From assembly GCF_018500155.2 (NCBI RefSeq), contig NZ_JAHBAK020000006.1:1-52276 (forward strand): DNA of 52,276 bases. Direction: 5' to 3'. A program made the position numbers and the translations under genes. Under the pieces are notes generated by a model, which was not told where the DNA came from, did not search any database, and saw only the letters and a list, made by a program, of their open reading frames with translations. Shown here in pieces: positions 1 to 9,237 of this stretch. Origin of the DNA: Polynucleobacter sp. (lineage in GTDB: Bacteria > Pseudomonadota > Gammaproteobacteria > Burkholderiales > Burkholderiaceae). Within the stretch, counting starts at the first letter, position 1; every line of letters begins with the position of its first letter.

Positions 1-19
1 AGATGTGTATAAGAGACAG
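1..19 (+). other. Tn5 mosaic end / Nextera adapter remnant
   Basis: The first 19 bases read AGATGTGTATAAGAGACAG. This is exactly the Tn5 transposase mosaic end used in Illumina Nextera tagmentation libraries. Its place at the very edge of the window marks untrimmed adapter at a contig end, not a genomic transposon. Genomic sequence probably begins at about base 20, and whatever lies upstream of the first gene is missing. Confidence 0.95.
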
Positions 20-56
20 CGTTAAATCACTCTGAATTTTTCGTGGGATTTGAGCG

Positions 57-1232
57 ATGCTGATTCATTTCTTTCTCAGATTGAAAGAGGCCAAAGTCCC
101 CGTTTCGGTAAGAGAATTTTTGACTCTATTAGAAGCATTAAAGTCAGGCGTTATCGATCCTTCAATTGATGAGTTTTATCAACTCTCTCGCATGACCTTA
201 GTAAAGGATGAGCAGCATTTTGATCGATTTGATCAGGTCTTTGGCTCCTATTTTAAAGGCGTAGAGCAAACCATTGCCCTCTCTCCCGACATTCCAAGTG
301 AGTGGCTCGAAAAAAAATTGCAACGCGTATTAAGTGATGAGGAAAAAGCAGCGCTTCAAAAACTAGGCGGACCAGAAGCGCTAAGAAAACGTCTAGAAGA
401 GCTCTTGAAAGAACAAAAAGAATGGCATGGTGGTGGCAATAAATGGATCGGGGCTGGCGGCTCATCACCTTTTGGTCATAGCGGCTACCATCCCGAAGGG
501 ATACGTATTGGCGGCGAAAGCGCAGGCAATCGCACCGCGATTAAGGTATGGGAAGCCCGTGAATTTAAGGATTACGACAGCAATCTGGCATTAGGCACAC
601 GCAATATCAAAGTTGCCTTGCGCCGTTTGCGTCGCTTTGCGCGCGAAGGGTCCGCCCTTGAGCTAGACCTAGATAAAACCATTCAATCAACTGCCGCCAA
701 TGCTGGCATGTTAGATATTCGGATGCGACCTGAGCGCCATAACCAAGTTAAAGTCCTTCTCCTCATGGATGTTGGCGGCTCCATGGATGATCACATTAAG
801 CAAATTGGCGAGCTCTTTTCTGCAGCCAAAGCAGAATTTAAACATCTTGAGTATTACTACTTTCATAACTGTGTATATGAAAATGTTTGGCAAAATAATC
901 GTCGTCGCAGAGATCAAGTTATCCCCACTCAAGAAATCATTAACAAGTATGGTCCAGACTATAAGTTGATTTTTGTTGGTGATGCGACGATGTCGCCTTA
1001 TGAAATTCTGAGCCCCAATGGCTCTGTTGAATACAACAACCAAGAAGCGGGCGCAGTATGGATTAACCGCCTACTTGATCATTTTCCAAGTTTTGCCTGG
1101 CTGAATCCTGAACCGGAATCGATTTGGCAATATCGGCAGTCCATTGATATTATGAAAAATCTGCTTGAAGATCGAATGTATCCTGTCACACTGAATGGCC
1201 TTGAAAATGCCATGCGGCAATTATCCAAATAA
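57..1232 (+). CDS. VWA domain protein (CoxE-like)
   Basis: A 391-residue protein with a helical, charged N-terminal half and a C-terminal von Willebrand A domain. The metal-ion-dependent adhesion site is at residues 238-242 and reads DVGGS, so the canonical DxSxS has glycine at its first serine position. CoxE-like VWA proteins usually act with a MoxR-type AAA+ ATPase as a cofactor or metal-insertion chaperone pair. That partner is normally encoded just upstream, but here the upstream DNA is cut off by the adapter-marked contig end. No signal peptide is visible, so it is probably cytoplasmic. Family assignment is good; the client is unknown. Confidence 0.85.
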   Translation: MLIHFFLRLKEAKVPVSVREFLTLLEALKSGVIDPSIDEFYQLSRMTLVKDEQHFDRFDQVFGSYFKGVEQTIALSPDIPSEWLEKKLQRVLSDEEKAALQKLGGPEALRKRLEELLKEQKEWHGGGNKWIGAGGSSPFGHSGYHPEGIRIGGESAGNRTAIKVWEAREFKDYDSNLALGTRNIKVALRRLRRFAREGSALELDLDKTIQSTAANAGMLDIRMRPERHNQVKVLLLMDVGGSMDDHIKQIGELFSAAKAEFKHLEYYYFHNCVYENVWQNNRRRRDQVIPTQEIINKYGPDYKLIFVGDATMSPYEILSPNGSVEYNNQEAGAVWINRLLDHFPSFAWLNPEPESIWQYRQSIDIMKNLLEDRMYPVTLNGLENAMRQLSK

Positions 1233-1284
1233 ATTACTAGTAATATTCTTTAATTAGCTACAAATACCTAGACACAAAAACAAT

Positions 1285-1740
1285 ATGAGCACTATTCACG
1301 ATCGACTGAAAACATTAGGAATTGACTTACCTCCACCAGGACCACCAGCAGCTGCCTACGTGATGGCTGCCACAAGCGGCAATACCGTGTTTGTATCGGG
1401 CCACATTGCTAAACGGGATGGCAAGCCATGGACTGGAAAATTGGGTCTCGATATGGACACTGAAACAGGTAAAGCAGCAGCCCGCTCTATTGCAATTGAT
1501 TTAATTGCGACCTTACAAAATCACCTTGGATCACTTGAAAAAGTGAAGCGCATTGTGAAAGTCATGGGTCTTGTGAACTCTACCAGCGAATACACCGAGC
1601 AACATCTGGTGATTAATGGTTGCTCAGAGTTGCTATTTGAAGTCTTTGGTGATGCTGGCAAGCATGCGCGAAGTGCCTTTGGGGTTGCGCAAATTCCGTT
1701 AGGCGCATGCGTTGAAATTGAATTAATTGCCGAGATCTAA
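1285..1740 (+). CDS. RidA family protein (YjgF/YER057c/UK114)
   Basis: A 151-residue RidA-fold protein, longer than the classic enzyme of about 128 residues. R129, in the HARSAFGVAQIPLG stretch, aligns with the arginine (R105 in E. coli RidA) that binds the carboxylate of enamine/imine intermediates, and E144/E146 lie in the usual C-terminal strand. Classic RidA hydrolyses reactive 2-aminoacrylate from PLP enzymes. The longer N-terminus with a PPPGPPAAAY stretch points to another Rid subgroup whose substrate is less certain. It lies 52 bp after the VWA gene on the same strand and converges on parC. Confidence 0.85.
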   Translation: MSTIHDRLKTLGIDLPPPGPPAAAYVMAATSGNTVFVSGHIAKRDGKPWTGKLGLDMDTETGKAAARSIAIDLIATLQNHLGSLEKVKRIVKVMGLVNSTSEYTEQHLVINGCSELLFEVFGDAGKHARSAFGVAQIPLGACVEIELIAEI

Positions 1741-1753
1741 GATCCCGGCAATT
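1725..1753. terminator. Hairpin between convergent ridA-like gene and parC
   Basis: Arms AATTGCCG (1725-1732) and CGGCAATT (1746-1753) are perfectly complementary. Inside them GATC-TAA-GATC extends the stem after one A/C mismatch. The left arm lies in the last codons of the RidA-family gene and the TAA stop sits in the apical loop. No T-tract follows on either strand, so it is either a weak bidirectional terminator or a 3'-end stabilising structure. Confidence 0.45.
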
Positions 1754-1785
1754 CAACCATCTCAGCAAACATTCATACGTTGTAC

Positions 1786-4248
1786 TTAGTTTGCCTTGAG
1801 CTTTGCGTCCTTGAGTCTTGGTTCAACAAAATGACCTTTGCGAGCTCGATTGCCGGCAAATGACTTCAAGGTTTTTGCATCCAGATTAAGTTCGGTAGGC
1901 TTACCCGCACGCCCAGCACCAGAATAGGTGGCGCCATTAGGCCCCACTGCAATCGCTGAAGCCATAAACTCCTTGTCGTCTAAGCCCATCAATATGACAC
2001 CTTTACCGCCTGTAGGTAAGCGCTTGAGCTCATCTAATGGGAAAACCAGTAATTTAGAGGCTTGCGATAGACAGGCAACTTGCTTCATGCCAACCTCGAC
2101 TTTGGTCGCCCCCAACGGTGCATCGCCCACGACTTTAGCGTCAATCGTGATAAAGGATTTTCCTGCCTTATTGCGCGTACTCATATCTGAAACATTCGCC
2201 AAGAAGCCGTATCCAGCCTTCGTGGAGAGTAGAACTAAATCATCAGGTTGGCCTGCATAGTAAGCCACCATTTGCGAGCCGGCCGCTAAGTTCACAAAGC
2301 TGGTTAAGGGTGATCCATCACCTCTTGCACCAGGTAATTCGCTTACGGGAACGGTATATACGCGTCCATCACTACCAAACCCTTGAATCACATCAACAGT
2401 TCGAACCTCAAACGTTGCATAAAGTGAATCGCCTGCCTTAAAGCCAAATTGCGTTGGATCATGCTCATGACCCTGACGCACACGCACCCAACCCTTTTGA
2501 GAAACAATAACCGTTACAGGTTCATCGATGACTTTCGTTTCTGCAATAGCACGTTTATCTTCCTGAATTAGCGTACGGCGATCATCACCAAAATCTTTGA
2601 TGTCGGCTTCAATCTCCTTCATGATGCGCTTACGCAATGTGGCATCACTTTGCAATAAACCCTCTAGATCATCGCGTTGCGATTTAAGCTCCTTAAGCTC
2701 TTGTTCGATCTTGATGCCCTCCAATCGAGCCAATTGGCGCAAGCGTATATCTAAAATATCCTCAGCTTGACGATCCGTAAGCTTAAATTCCTTTATCAAA
2801 TCTGCTTTAGGTTCATCGCTATTTCGAATGATCTTGATCACTTTATCAATATTCAGAAGAACAGTTAAGCGCCCTTCCAAGATATGCATGCGATCTTTGA
2901 CCTTACCTAGACGGAACTGGGTACGACGCGTGACCGTATTGACTCGAAACTCAATCCACTCAGCAATAATCTCTTTGAGGCCTTTTTGACGAGGACGACC
3001 ATCGTTACCAATCATGACCAAGTTCATTGGTGCATTAGATTCAAGCGAAGTATGGGCCAATAAAAGATTGACGAACTCATTGACATCGATATTTTTGCTC
3101 TTAGGCTCAAATACCAATCGAACTGGCGCATCTTTACTAGACTCGTCACGCACCCCATCAAGTACATTCAAGATGGTGGATTTAAGATTATTTTGTTCGG
3201 GCGTAAGGGTTTTCTTGCCAACCTTTACCTTGGGATTGGTAAGCTCTTCAATCTCTTGCAGCACTCGCTGAGATGAGGCAGATGGCGGCAACTCATTGAC
3301 AACGACTTGCCATTGGCCGCGAGCCAGCTCCTCGATTGACCAGCGAGCACGCACTTTAACGCTGCCCCTACCTGTTTCGTAAATTTGCGCAATCTCTGTA
3401 GCTGAAGAAATAATCTGACCGCCACCAGGATAGTCTGGGCCTGGCATGATTTTTAGAAGATCAGCCGTGGATAATTTGGGTGACTTCATTAATGCTATTG
3501 CAGCGTTTCCTACTTCGCGTAAATTATGCGATGGTATTTCGGTTGCCATACCCACTGCAATACCAGAAGCACCATTGAGCAAAACAAATGGTAATCGTGC
3601 CGGCAATAACTTTGGCTCCTGAAATGAACCGTCATAGTTCGGAGCGAAATCAACCGTACCCTCATCAATCTCGCTGAGCAATAAGCCTGCTATTTTGGTT
3701 AAGCGCGCTTCTGTATAACGCATTGCAGCTGCACCGTCCCCATCTCGAGAACCAAAATTGCCTTGTCCATCAATTAAGGGATAGCGTAGAGAAAAGCTCT
3801 GCGCTAAACGGACCAGGGCATCATAGGCAGATTGATCACCATGCGGATGAAACTTACCCAATACGTCACCGACAACACGGGCACTTTTTACAGGTTTAGC
3901 GTCTGCACGTAAACCCATTTCATTCATCGAGAACAAAATACGGCGTTGTACTGGCTTTTGACCGTCAGCAACCTCAGGAAGTGCGCGACCTTTCACCACG
4001 CTAATGGCGTAATCCAAGTAAGCACGTTCGGCATAGACGGCCAGCGTCAAACTGTCCTTGTTATCTTCATTTAAATCCATCGTTTTAGGATCATGAGGAT
4101 CATTTGGCCCCTTAGAACCTGATTTTCCACTAGCAGTACTTATGGGCTTTTCAGAAACTTCAACAATATCCATCTCTTCTACAGACGATGAAAATAAATC
4201 TGCCTGTTGCTCAGCTGGTTTTTTACTTGATGATTTTTTGGTTGCCAT
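1786..4248 (-). CDS. parC: DNA topoisomerase IV subunit A
   Basis: An 820-residue type IIA topoisomerase A subunit that, with ParE, decatenates replicated chromosomes. The catalytic pair is R177-Y178 in [11 protein letters not shown], and the winged-helix region has the HPHGD motif at 134-138. After the breakage-reunion domain come a coiled-coil segment and a C-terminal beta-pinwheel domain. Compared with the roughly 750-residue E. coli protein it carries a low-complexity N-terminal extension of about 60 Ser/Lys/Asp-rich residues. The position aligned with E. coli ParC S80 is Q139. Its ATG overlaps the parE stop as TAATG, indicating translational coupling. The ParE partner and lack of a GyrA-like neighbour favour ParC over GyrA. 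Confidence 0.95.
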   Translation of the reverse strand: MATKKSSSKKPAEQQADLFSSSVEEMDIVEVSEKPISTASGKSGSKGPNDPHDPKTMDLNEDNKDSLTLAVYAERAYLDYAISVVKGRALPEVADGQKPVQRRILFSMNEMGLRADAKPVKSARVVGDVLGKFHPHGDQSAYDALVRLAQSFSLRYPLIDGQGNFGSRDGDGAAAMRYTEARLTKIAGLLLSEIDEGTVDFAPNYDGSFQEPKLLPARLPFVLLNGASGIAVGMATEIPSHNLREVGNAAIALMKSPKLSTADLLKIMPGPDYPGGGQIISSATEIAQIYETGRGSVKVRARWSIEELARGQWQVVVNELPPSASSQRVLQEIEELTNPKVKVGKKTLTPEQNNLKSTILNVLDGVRDESSKDAPVRLVFEPKSKNIDVNEFVNLLLAHTSLESNAPMNLVMIGNDGRPRQKGLKEIIAEWIEFRVNTVTRRTQFRLGKVKDRMHILEGRLTVLLNIDKVIKIIRNSDEPKADLIKEFKLTDRQAEDILDIRLRQLARLEGIKIEQELKELKSQRDDLEGLLQSDATLRKRIMKEIEADIKDFGDDRRTLIQEDKRAIAETKVIDEPVTVIVSQKGWVRVRQGHEHDPTQFGFKAGDSLYATFEVRTVDVIQGFGSDGRVYTVPVSELPGARGDGSPLTSFVNLAAGSQMVAYYAGQPDDLVLLSTKAGYGFLANVSDMSTRNKAGKSFITIDAKVVGDAPLGATKVEVGMKQVACLSQASKLLVFPLDELKRLPTGGKGVILMGLDDKEFMASAIAVGPNGATYSGAGRAGKPTELNLDAKTLKSFAGNRARKGHFVEPRLKDAKLKAN

Positions 4249-6236
4249 TAAATATCTGCCTCTACTTCGTTACCGCGCTCTTCCAACCAGTCGCGGCGCG
4301 CACCTGATTCAGACTTACCCATCAGCATATCCATTGTTTTAAAGGTTTCATCTTCTGTCCAAGAGCCCAAGGTAACGGGTAATAAACGACGAGTATCAGG
4401 ATTAAGAGTGGTATCCCATAATTGCTCCGCACTCATTTCACCTAAACCCTTAAAGCGTGAAATTTGCCATGCCGATTCTTTTAAACCATCTTTACGCAGC
4501 TTGTCTTCTATTGCCTGGAGCTCGTTTGCATCCAGGGCATAAATTTTTTGTGCTGGTTTTTTGCCACGCGCTGGCGCATCAACGCGGAATAAAGGTGGCC
4601 TTGAAATATGCACGTGACCCAACTCGATAAGCTTAGGAAAGTGCTTATAAAACAATGTGAGCAGCAGTACCTGGATGTGGGCGCCATCAACGTCCGCATC
4701 TGAAAGGATGCACACCTTGCCGTAACGAAGATTCGACAGATCAGGATCGTCATTGGGGCCATGCGGGTCCACACCAATTGCTACAGCAATATCGTGCACT
4801 TCATTATTGGCAAATAAACGATCGCGTTCCGCTTCCCACGTATTCAATACTTTGCCACGCAAAGGTAATATCGCTTGATATTCCTTATTGCGACCCATTT
4901 TTGCTGATCCACCTGCCGAATCACCCTCAACCAGAAAGATTTCATTTTGAGAGATATCTTCACTTTCACAGTCAGTCAGCTTTCCTGGAAGAACGGCAAC
5001 TCCTGAGGATTTTTTCTTCTCCACTTTTTGGCCTGCACGTGTTCTCGCTTGGGCTTGCTTAATAACCAAATCAGCAAGTTTGCGACCATAATCAACGTGC
5101 TGGTTGAGCCATAGCTCCAAAGCAGATTTCACATACCCAGAAACCAAACGCACTGCATCTCTTGAATTCAAGCGTTCTTTAATTTGTCCTTGGAACTGCG
5201 GATCCAACACTTTGGCAGACAAAATAAAAGATGCGCGCGCAAAAACGTCTTCAGGCATCAACTTCACACCTTTAGGTTGCAATGCATGCATCTCAATAAA
5301 GCCCTTTACCGCATTAAAAAGTCCCTCACGCAAACCGCTTTCATGAGTTCCGCCAGCAGGTGTTGGAATGAGATTTACATAGCTTTCGCGCACTGGCATG
5401 CCATCTTCCGTCCAACTGACCACCCATGCTGCACCCTCACCTTCAGCAAAGGCATCATCATCACTTGTACCTGTGGCATATTGCTCACCCTCAAATGGCG
5501 GGATCACCTCTGCACCATGACCTGCTTGCGCAATAGCTTCATTTAAATAGCCACGCAGACCTTGTGCGTACTGCCATGTTTGAGTATCGCCACTCTTCTC
5601 TTGAATGAGTGTCACTTTGACGCCAGGCAATAGCACCGCCTTGGATCGAAGTAAACGAATCAGTTCCGCCATTGGAATGGCAGAGCTATCAAAATACTTG
5701 CCATCAGGCCATGCGCGAACGCGAGTGCCGTGGGATTTATCATCTTTGGATGATGGTTTCGATTTTAATTTTTCGATGACCTTGCCATCGGCAAAAGTCA
5801 ACGTTGACACTTGACCATCGCGCCAGACCGTCACCTCCAAGCGCTTGGAAAGTGCATTCGTTACTGAAACGCCGACACCGTGTAAACCACCTGAGAATGC
5901 ATAAGCACCACCAGTGCCCTTTTCGAATTTGCCACCTGCATGTAATTGAGTAAATACAATTTCAACTACTGGTAACTTTTCAGAGGGATGTATTCCGACG
6001 GGAATACCGCGACCATCATCTTCCACGCTGACACTGCCATCAGTGTGCAAGGTCACAATAATGTGCTTACCAAATCCCCCAAGTGCTTCATCTGAAGCAT
6101 TGTCCAGAACCTCTTGGATGATATGTAAGGGATTGTCGGTCCGGGTATACATCCCAGGCCGTTGACGGACGGGTTCTAGCCCCTTAAGGACTTGTATCGA
6201 CGATTCACTGTATTCAGAAGTTTTACTGGTAGCCAT
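4248..6236 (-). CDS. parE: DNA topoisomerase IV subunit B
   Basis: A 662-residue ATPase subunit of topoisomerase IV. The GHKL ATPase domain shows the general-base glutamate E42 in [10 protein letters not shown], the DDGRGIP motif near 73-79 and the glycine-rich [15 protein letters not shown] loop near 117. The TOPRIM domain has [10 protein letters not shown] from about E438 and the metal triad DADVD at 513-517. It is first in a two-gene operon with parC. The 79-bp region upstream is shared with the divergent CoA-transferase gene. GyrB is the alternative; length and the adjoining parC favour ParE. Confidence 0.95.
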   Translation of the reverse strand: MATSKTSEYSESSIQVLKGLEPVRQRPGMYTRTDNPLHIIQEVLDNASDEALGGFGKHIIVTLHTDGSVSVEDDGRGIPVGIHPSEKLPVVEIVFTQLHAGGKFEKGTGGAYAFSGGLHGVGVSVTNALSKRLEVTVWRDGQVSTLTFADGKVIEKLKSKPSSKDDKSHGTRVRAWPDGKYFDSSAIPMAELIRLLRSKAVLLPGVKVTLIQEKSGDTQTWQYAQGLRGYLNEAIAQAGHGAEVIPPFEGEQYATGTSDDDAFAEGEGAAWVVSWTEDGMPVRESYVNLIPTPAGGTHESGLREGLFNAVKGFIEMHALQPKGVKLMPEDVFARASFILSAKVLDPQFQGQIKERLNSRDAVRLVSGYVKSALELWLNQHVDYGRKLADLVIKQAQARTRAGQKVEKKKSSGVAVLPGKLTDCESEDISQNEIFLVEGDSAGGSAKMGRNKEYQAILPLRGKVLNTWEAERDRLFANNEVHDIAVAIGVDPHGPNDDPDLSNLRYGKVCILSDADVDGAHIQVLLLTLFYKHFPKLIELGHVHISRPPLFRVDAPARGKKPAQKIYALDANELQAIEDKLRKDGLKESAWQISRFKGLGEMSAEQLWDTTLNPDTRRLLPVTLGSWTEDETFKTMDMLMGKSESGARRDWLEERGNEVEADI

Positions 6237-6315
6237 GCGCCAAAATTGTAGCCATGTCTTGGGATCAGCCAGAAGTTTTCAAGAAATCCCCTGCCATCCA
6301 TGCCAAAATTGAGCC

Positions 6316-7536
6316 ATGGGAGCTTTAAGTCATATTCGTGTTTTAGACCTCAGCCGTGTGCTGGCTGGGCCATGGTGCGCACAAAATCTAGCGGATTTAG
6401 GGGCTGACGTCATCAAAGTAGAACGTCCAGGCGCTGGAGACGACACTCGCCACTGGGGCCCGCCCTTTGCAAAAGATGAAAAAGGGAATGAAACTGCAGA
6501 AACTGCCTATTTTATTTGCATCAACCGCAATAAAAGATCGATTACGGTAGATATCAGTCAGCCTGAAGGCCAAGAGATTATTCGTCAATTGGCAGCCCAA
6601 TCCGATGTCATTATTGAAAACTACAAAGTGGGAGACCTTGCTAAATATGGTCTTGACTATGAGAGCTTAAAAAAAATCAAGTCTGATTTGATTTACTGCT
6701 CAATCACAGGCTTTGGACAAAACGGCCCTTATGCTCATCGACCCGGTTACGATTTCATCATCCAGGGAATGGGTGGATTTATGAGTGTCACGGGAGAGGC
6801 TGAAGATGTTGAAGGTGCCAGTCCACAAAAATCTGGGGTAGCTATCGCCGATATCTTTACTGGGATGTATGCCTCTACCGCCATTCTGGCTGCCGTCATT
6901 CATCGCGATCATACGGGCGAAGGTCAATACATCGATATGTCTTTGCTGGACACGCAAATTGCAGTGATGGCTAATGTATCTAGTGCCTATTTATGCTCCG
7001 GTGAAATTCCGCGTCGCTGGGGGAATGCCTCACCCATTATTGTTCCGTATCAAACCTTCCCAACCTCAGATGGTTGGATGATCGTGGCATCTGGTAACGA
7101 TAGTCAATTTCGTCACTTTGTCACCGCTGGTGGTGAACCCCAATTAGCTGACGACCCTCTCTTTTTAACCAACCCTGATCGCGTAAAACATCGCAAACAG
7201 TTAGTTCCCCTACTTGAAGCAATGACTCGTAAAAAATCGAAAGGTGAGTGGATAGCACTCTTGGAGCACGCGAATGTTCCCTGCGGTCCAATCAATAACT
7301 TCAAAGAAGTCTTTGAAAATGAACAAGTCATTGCAAGGCAAGTTCAGATTAATGTTCCGCATCCAACCGTGGGCACCATGAAACTCGTAGCAAGTCCCAT
7401 GCGGTTGTCTAAAACCCCTACCGAAGTTCGTATGGCGCCGCCCACTTTAGGTCAACATACAACTCAGGTTTTGCAAGAAGATTTGCACTTTGATACACAA
7501 AAAATCGCCAAACTCCAAGAAAAAGGGGTTATTTAG
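6316..7536 (+). CDS. CaiB/BaiF family (class III) CoA-transferase
   Basis: A 406-residue class III CoA-transferase. The N-terminus has the family start LSHIRVLDLSRVLAGPWCAQ with GADVIKVE, and the catalytic aspartate that forms the acyl-aspartyl anhydride is D179 in IADIFTGMYAS. Relatives move CoA between small acids such as formate/oxalate, succinate, malate or carnitine-type acids; the substrate cannot be read from sequence. The stop overlaps the GTG start of the MFS gene by one base (TAGTG), suggesting that the transporter imports the acid that this enzyme activates. That link is inference. Confidence 0.9.
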   Translation: MGALSHIRVLDLSRVLAGPWCAQNLADLGADVIKVERPGAGDDTRHWGPPFAKDEKGNETAETAYFICINRNKRSITVDISQPEGQEIIRQLAAQSDVIIENYKVGDLAKYGLDYESLKKIKSDLIYCSITGFGQNGPYAHRPGYDFIIQGMGGFMSVTGEAEDVEGASPQKSGVAIADIFTGMYASTAILAAVIHRDHTGEGQYIDMSLLDTQIAVMANVSSAYLCSGEIPRRWGNASPIIVPYQTFPTSDGWMIVASGNDSQFRHFVTAGGEPQLADDPLFLTNPDRVKHRKQLVPLLEAMTRKKSKGEWIALLEHANVPCGPINNFKEVFENEQVIARQVQINVPHPTVGTMKLVASPMRLSKTPTEVRMAPPTLGQHTTQVLQEDLHFDTQKIAKLQEKGVI

Positions 7537-8762
7537 TGACCTCACTCAAAACCTCCCTCACCATGAGACAAGTACTGATTTATGGTGGCTTTATGGTGAC
7601 CATGTCGATGGGTATTCGCCACGGCTTTGGCTTGTTTAATCTTCCCATCACCATGGCAAATGGTTGGGGGCGTGAGACATTTGCATTAACCATTGCACTC
7701 CAAAATCTCATCTGGGGTGCAGTGCAACCAGTCACCGGCGCCTTAGCTGATCGCTATGGTGCTTTCAAAATCATGATTGCAGGCGGCGCGCTATACGCGC
7801 TAGGACTTGCAGGCATGGCGCTTTCATCCGACGCCCTCAATTTCACCATTGCAGGTGGACTCATGATTGGTCTAGCGCAAACCGCAACAACGTATAGCGT
7901 GGTTTATGGCATCTTAGGGCGCAACGTTCCTGCAGAAAAACGCGTTTGGGCAATGGGCATTACTGCTGCCGCAGGATCATTTGGGCAATTTTTAATGATT
8001 CCCGCAGAGCAAGGTTTGTTGAGTGCTTTTGGCACACAAGATGCACTATTGATGTTGGCTTTGATGGCAAGCCTCATGATTCCGACCGCATTTATGCTGC
8101 GTGAGAAAAATTTTCATCATCAGCATGCGCATGGCGATCAGACCATCATGCAAGCACTTAGCGAAGCAATAAGAAACCCCAGTTTTCGATTGCTAACATT
8201 GGGATATTTTGTCTGCGGCTTTCAAGTTGTCTTTATTGCCGTTCATCTTGCACCCTATCTTAAAGATCTATCTACCACATATCCGGCTGTTGGCGCGCCT
8301 GCCGTTGCTACAACCGCTCTAGCCTTAATAGGTTTATTCAATATCTTCGGCACATACAGCTCAGGCTATCTTGCTCAACGTTTTCCCAAAAGGTTCTTGC
8401 TCTCTGGCATTTACTTAGGTCGAGCTTTTGCCATCACCGCTTTTATATGGATTGAACCAAGCCCAATGAGTACTTATATATTTTCTGCCATTATGGGCTT
8501 TCTCTGGCTATCTACTATTCCATTAACAAATGGGATTGTTGCGCAAATATTTGGCGTAAAGTACTTAACCATGCTCTCTGGGCTTGTATTCTTTTCGCAT
8601 CAGCTTGGAAGTTTCTGTGGCGCGTTTTTGGGCGGATATCTATTTGATCGCACTGGGTCTTACCTTCTCGTTTGGCAAATTGCCATTGCATTAGGTGTTT
8701 TCGCCTTCTTGGTAAACCTACCTGTAAAAGAACGTGCAATTACACGAACAGTCAATGCATAA
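7536..8762 (+). CDS. MFS transporter, probable organic-anion carrier
   Basis: A 408-residue major facilitator protein with about 12 hydrophobic segments and a central hydrophilic loop containing HHQHAHGD near residue 195. The motif-A region reads GALADRYGAFKIM, close to the GxLaDrxGrkxxl signature. Start is GTG at 7536, overlapping the previous stop by one base; an in-frame ATG at 7563 is the alternative and would shorten the protein by 9 residues. Pairing with a class III CoA-transferase resembles oxalate:formate-antiporter-like MFS members, so a carboxylate substrate is plausible but not shown. Confidence 0.85.
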   Translation: MTSLKTSLTMRQVLIYGGFMVTMSMGIRHGFGLFNLPITMANGWGRETFALTIALQNLIWGAVQPVTGALADRYGAFKIMIAGGALYALGLAGMALSSDALNFTIAGGLMIGLAQTATTYSVVYGILGRNVPAEKRVWAMGITAAAGSFGQFLMIPAEQGLLSAFGTQDALLMLALMASLMIPTAFMLREKNFHHQHAHGDQTIMQALSEAIRNPSFRLLTLGYFVCGFQVVFIAVHLAPYLKDLSTTYPAVGAPAVATTALALIGLFNIFGTYSSGYLAQRFPKRFLLSGIYLGRAFAITAFIWIEPSPMSTYIFSAIMGFLWLSTIPLTNGIVAQIFGVKYLTMLSGLVFFSHQLGSFCGAFLGGYLFDRTGSYLLVWQIAIALGVFAFLVNLPVKERAITRTVNA

Positions 8763-8901
8763 ATCAAATTTGCTATCGATCTGGAAAATCATCGGCTATG
8801 GTTTTGCGTGTTTTTTATTGCTGTTTGTTTTTTCTGCATACTATGCACCTGAAATGATGATGGCTCTCACCAATCAACTATGGGCACTCTGTGGTTGGTA
8901 A
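8755..8901 (+). CDS. 48-aa putative single-pass membrane protein
   Basis: A short ORF starting at ATG 8755, overlapping the end of the MFS gene by 8 bp in the +1 frame and ending TAA at 8899-8901. The product begins MHKSNLLSIWKIIGYG, followed by a hydrophobic run (FACFLLLFVFSAYYA) that would make one membrane span, and ends in NQLWALCGW. The tight overlap and the coherent positive-inside N-terminus followed by a span support a real gene. No family is recognised. It could instead be read-through sequence, so confidence is limited. Confidence 0.4.
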   Translation: MHKSNLLSIWKIIGYGFACFLLLFVFSAYYAPEMMMALTNQLWALCGW

Positions 8902-8948
8902 TGGATGATCGCTTTGCTCCTTATCACAGAATTTTTGATATACAAAAT

Positions 8949-9023
8949 CTCGCCGTAGCACAATGGATAGTGCACATGCCTCCTAAGCGTGGGATACAGG
9001 TTCGATTCCTGTCGGCGGGACCA
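8949..9023 (+). tRNA. tRNA-Arg (anticodon CCT)
   Basis: A full cloverleaf. The acceptor is CTCGCCG (8949-8955) against CGGCGGG (9013-9019) with one T-G wobble. The D stem is GCAC/GTGC, the anticodon stem CATGC/GCGTG, and the loop CTCCTAA gives anticodon CCT, reading AGG. The T stem is ACAGG/CCTGT with loop TTCGATT. Discriminator A is followed by an encoded CCA at 9021-9023. Confidence 0.95.
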
Positions 9024-9037
9024 TCATCCCTACAAAG

Positions 9038-9060
9038 TTATCCACAGGACATGTGGATAA
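9038..9060. promoter_or_regulatory. Two inverted perfect DnaA boxes
   Basis: TTATCCACA (9038-9046), five bases GGACA, then TGTGGATAA (9052-9060): two exact DnaA-box consensus sequences (TTATNCACA) facing each other. They lie just after tRNA-Arg. The inverted repeat could also fold as a 9-bp hairpin ending the tRNA transcript, but no T-tract follows. No dnaA, dnaN or other origin gene is nearby, so the main origin is unlikely; a DnaA-binding or titration site is the inference. Confidence 0.6.
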
Positions 9061-9237
9061 ATTGATAAAAGTTTCTGTAAGTCGAGGATTTTTATAGTGT
9101 GACCTGGCTTGCTTAAATTATCAGCATAGTCCGAAACACTGCCTCTATAAGCTTGAGATGGCTTGTTGCAGGAGATTTATGGTAGGTAGCTTTCATTTTT
9201 TAAAGGGCATGAAAGAAGTTCCCTTACACTTCAATCC
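9061..9237. other. Intergenic region before the Nudix gene
   Basis: About 180 bp of AT-rich DNA between the DnaA-box pair and the Nudix hydrolase gene. I see an imperfect inverted repeat AAGGG/CCCTT (around 9199-9226) just before the gene, but no convincing Shine-Dalgarno, no riboswitch and no small ORF that looks coding. Confidence 0.4.

Noticed and set aside
1786..6236. Gyrase genes gyrA/gyrB instead of parC/parE.
   Set aside because: The B subunit is short (662 residues), the pair is overlapping in parE-parC order, and no origin genes adjoin it.
8880..9065. An open frame running through the tRNA-Arg.
   Set aside because: It covers a complete tRNA and the DnaA boxes and has no protein-like features.
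9038..9237. Possible replication origin because of DnaA boxes.
   Set aside because: Only two boxes, no clear unwinding element cluster, and no dnaA, dnaN, gyrB or parAB nearby.
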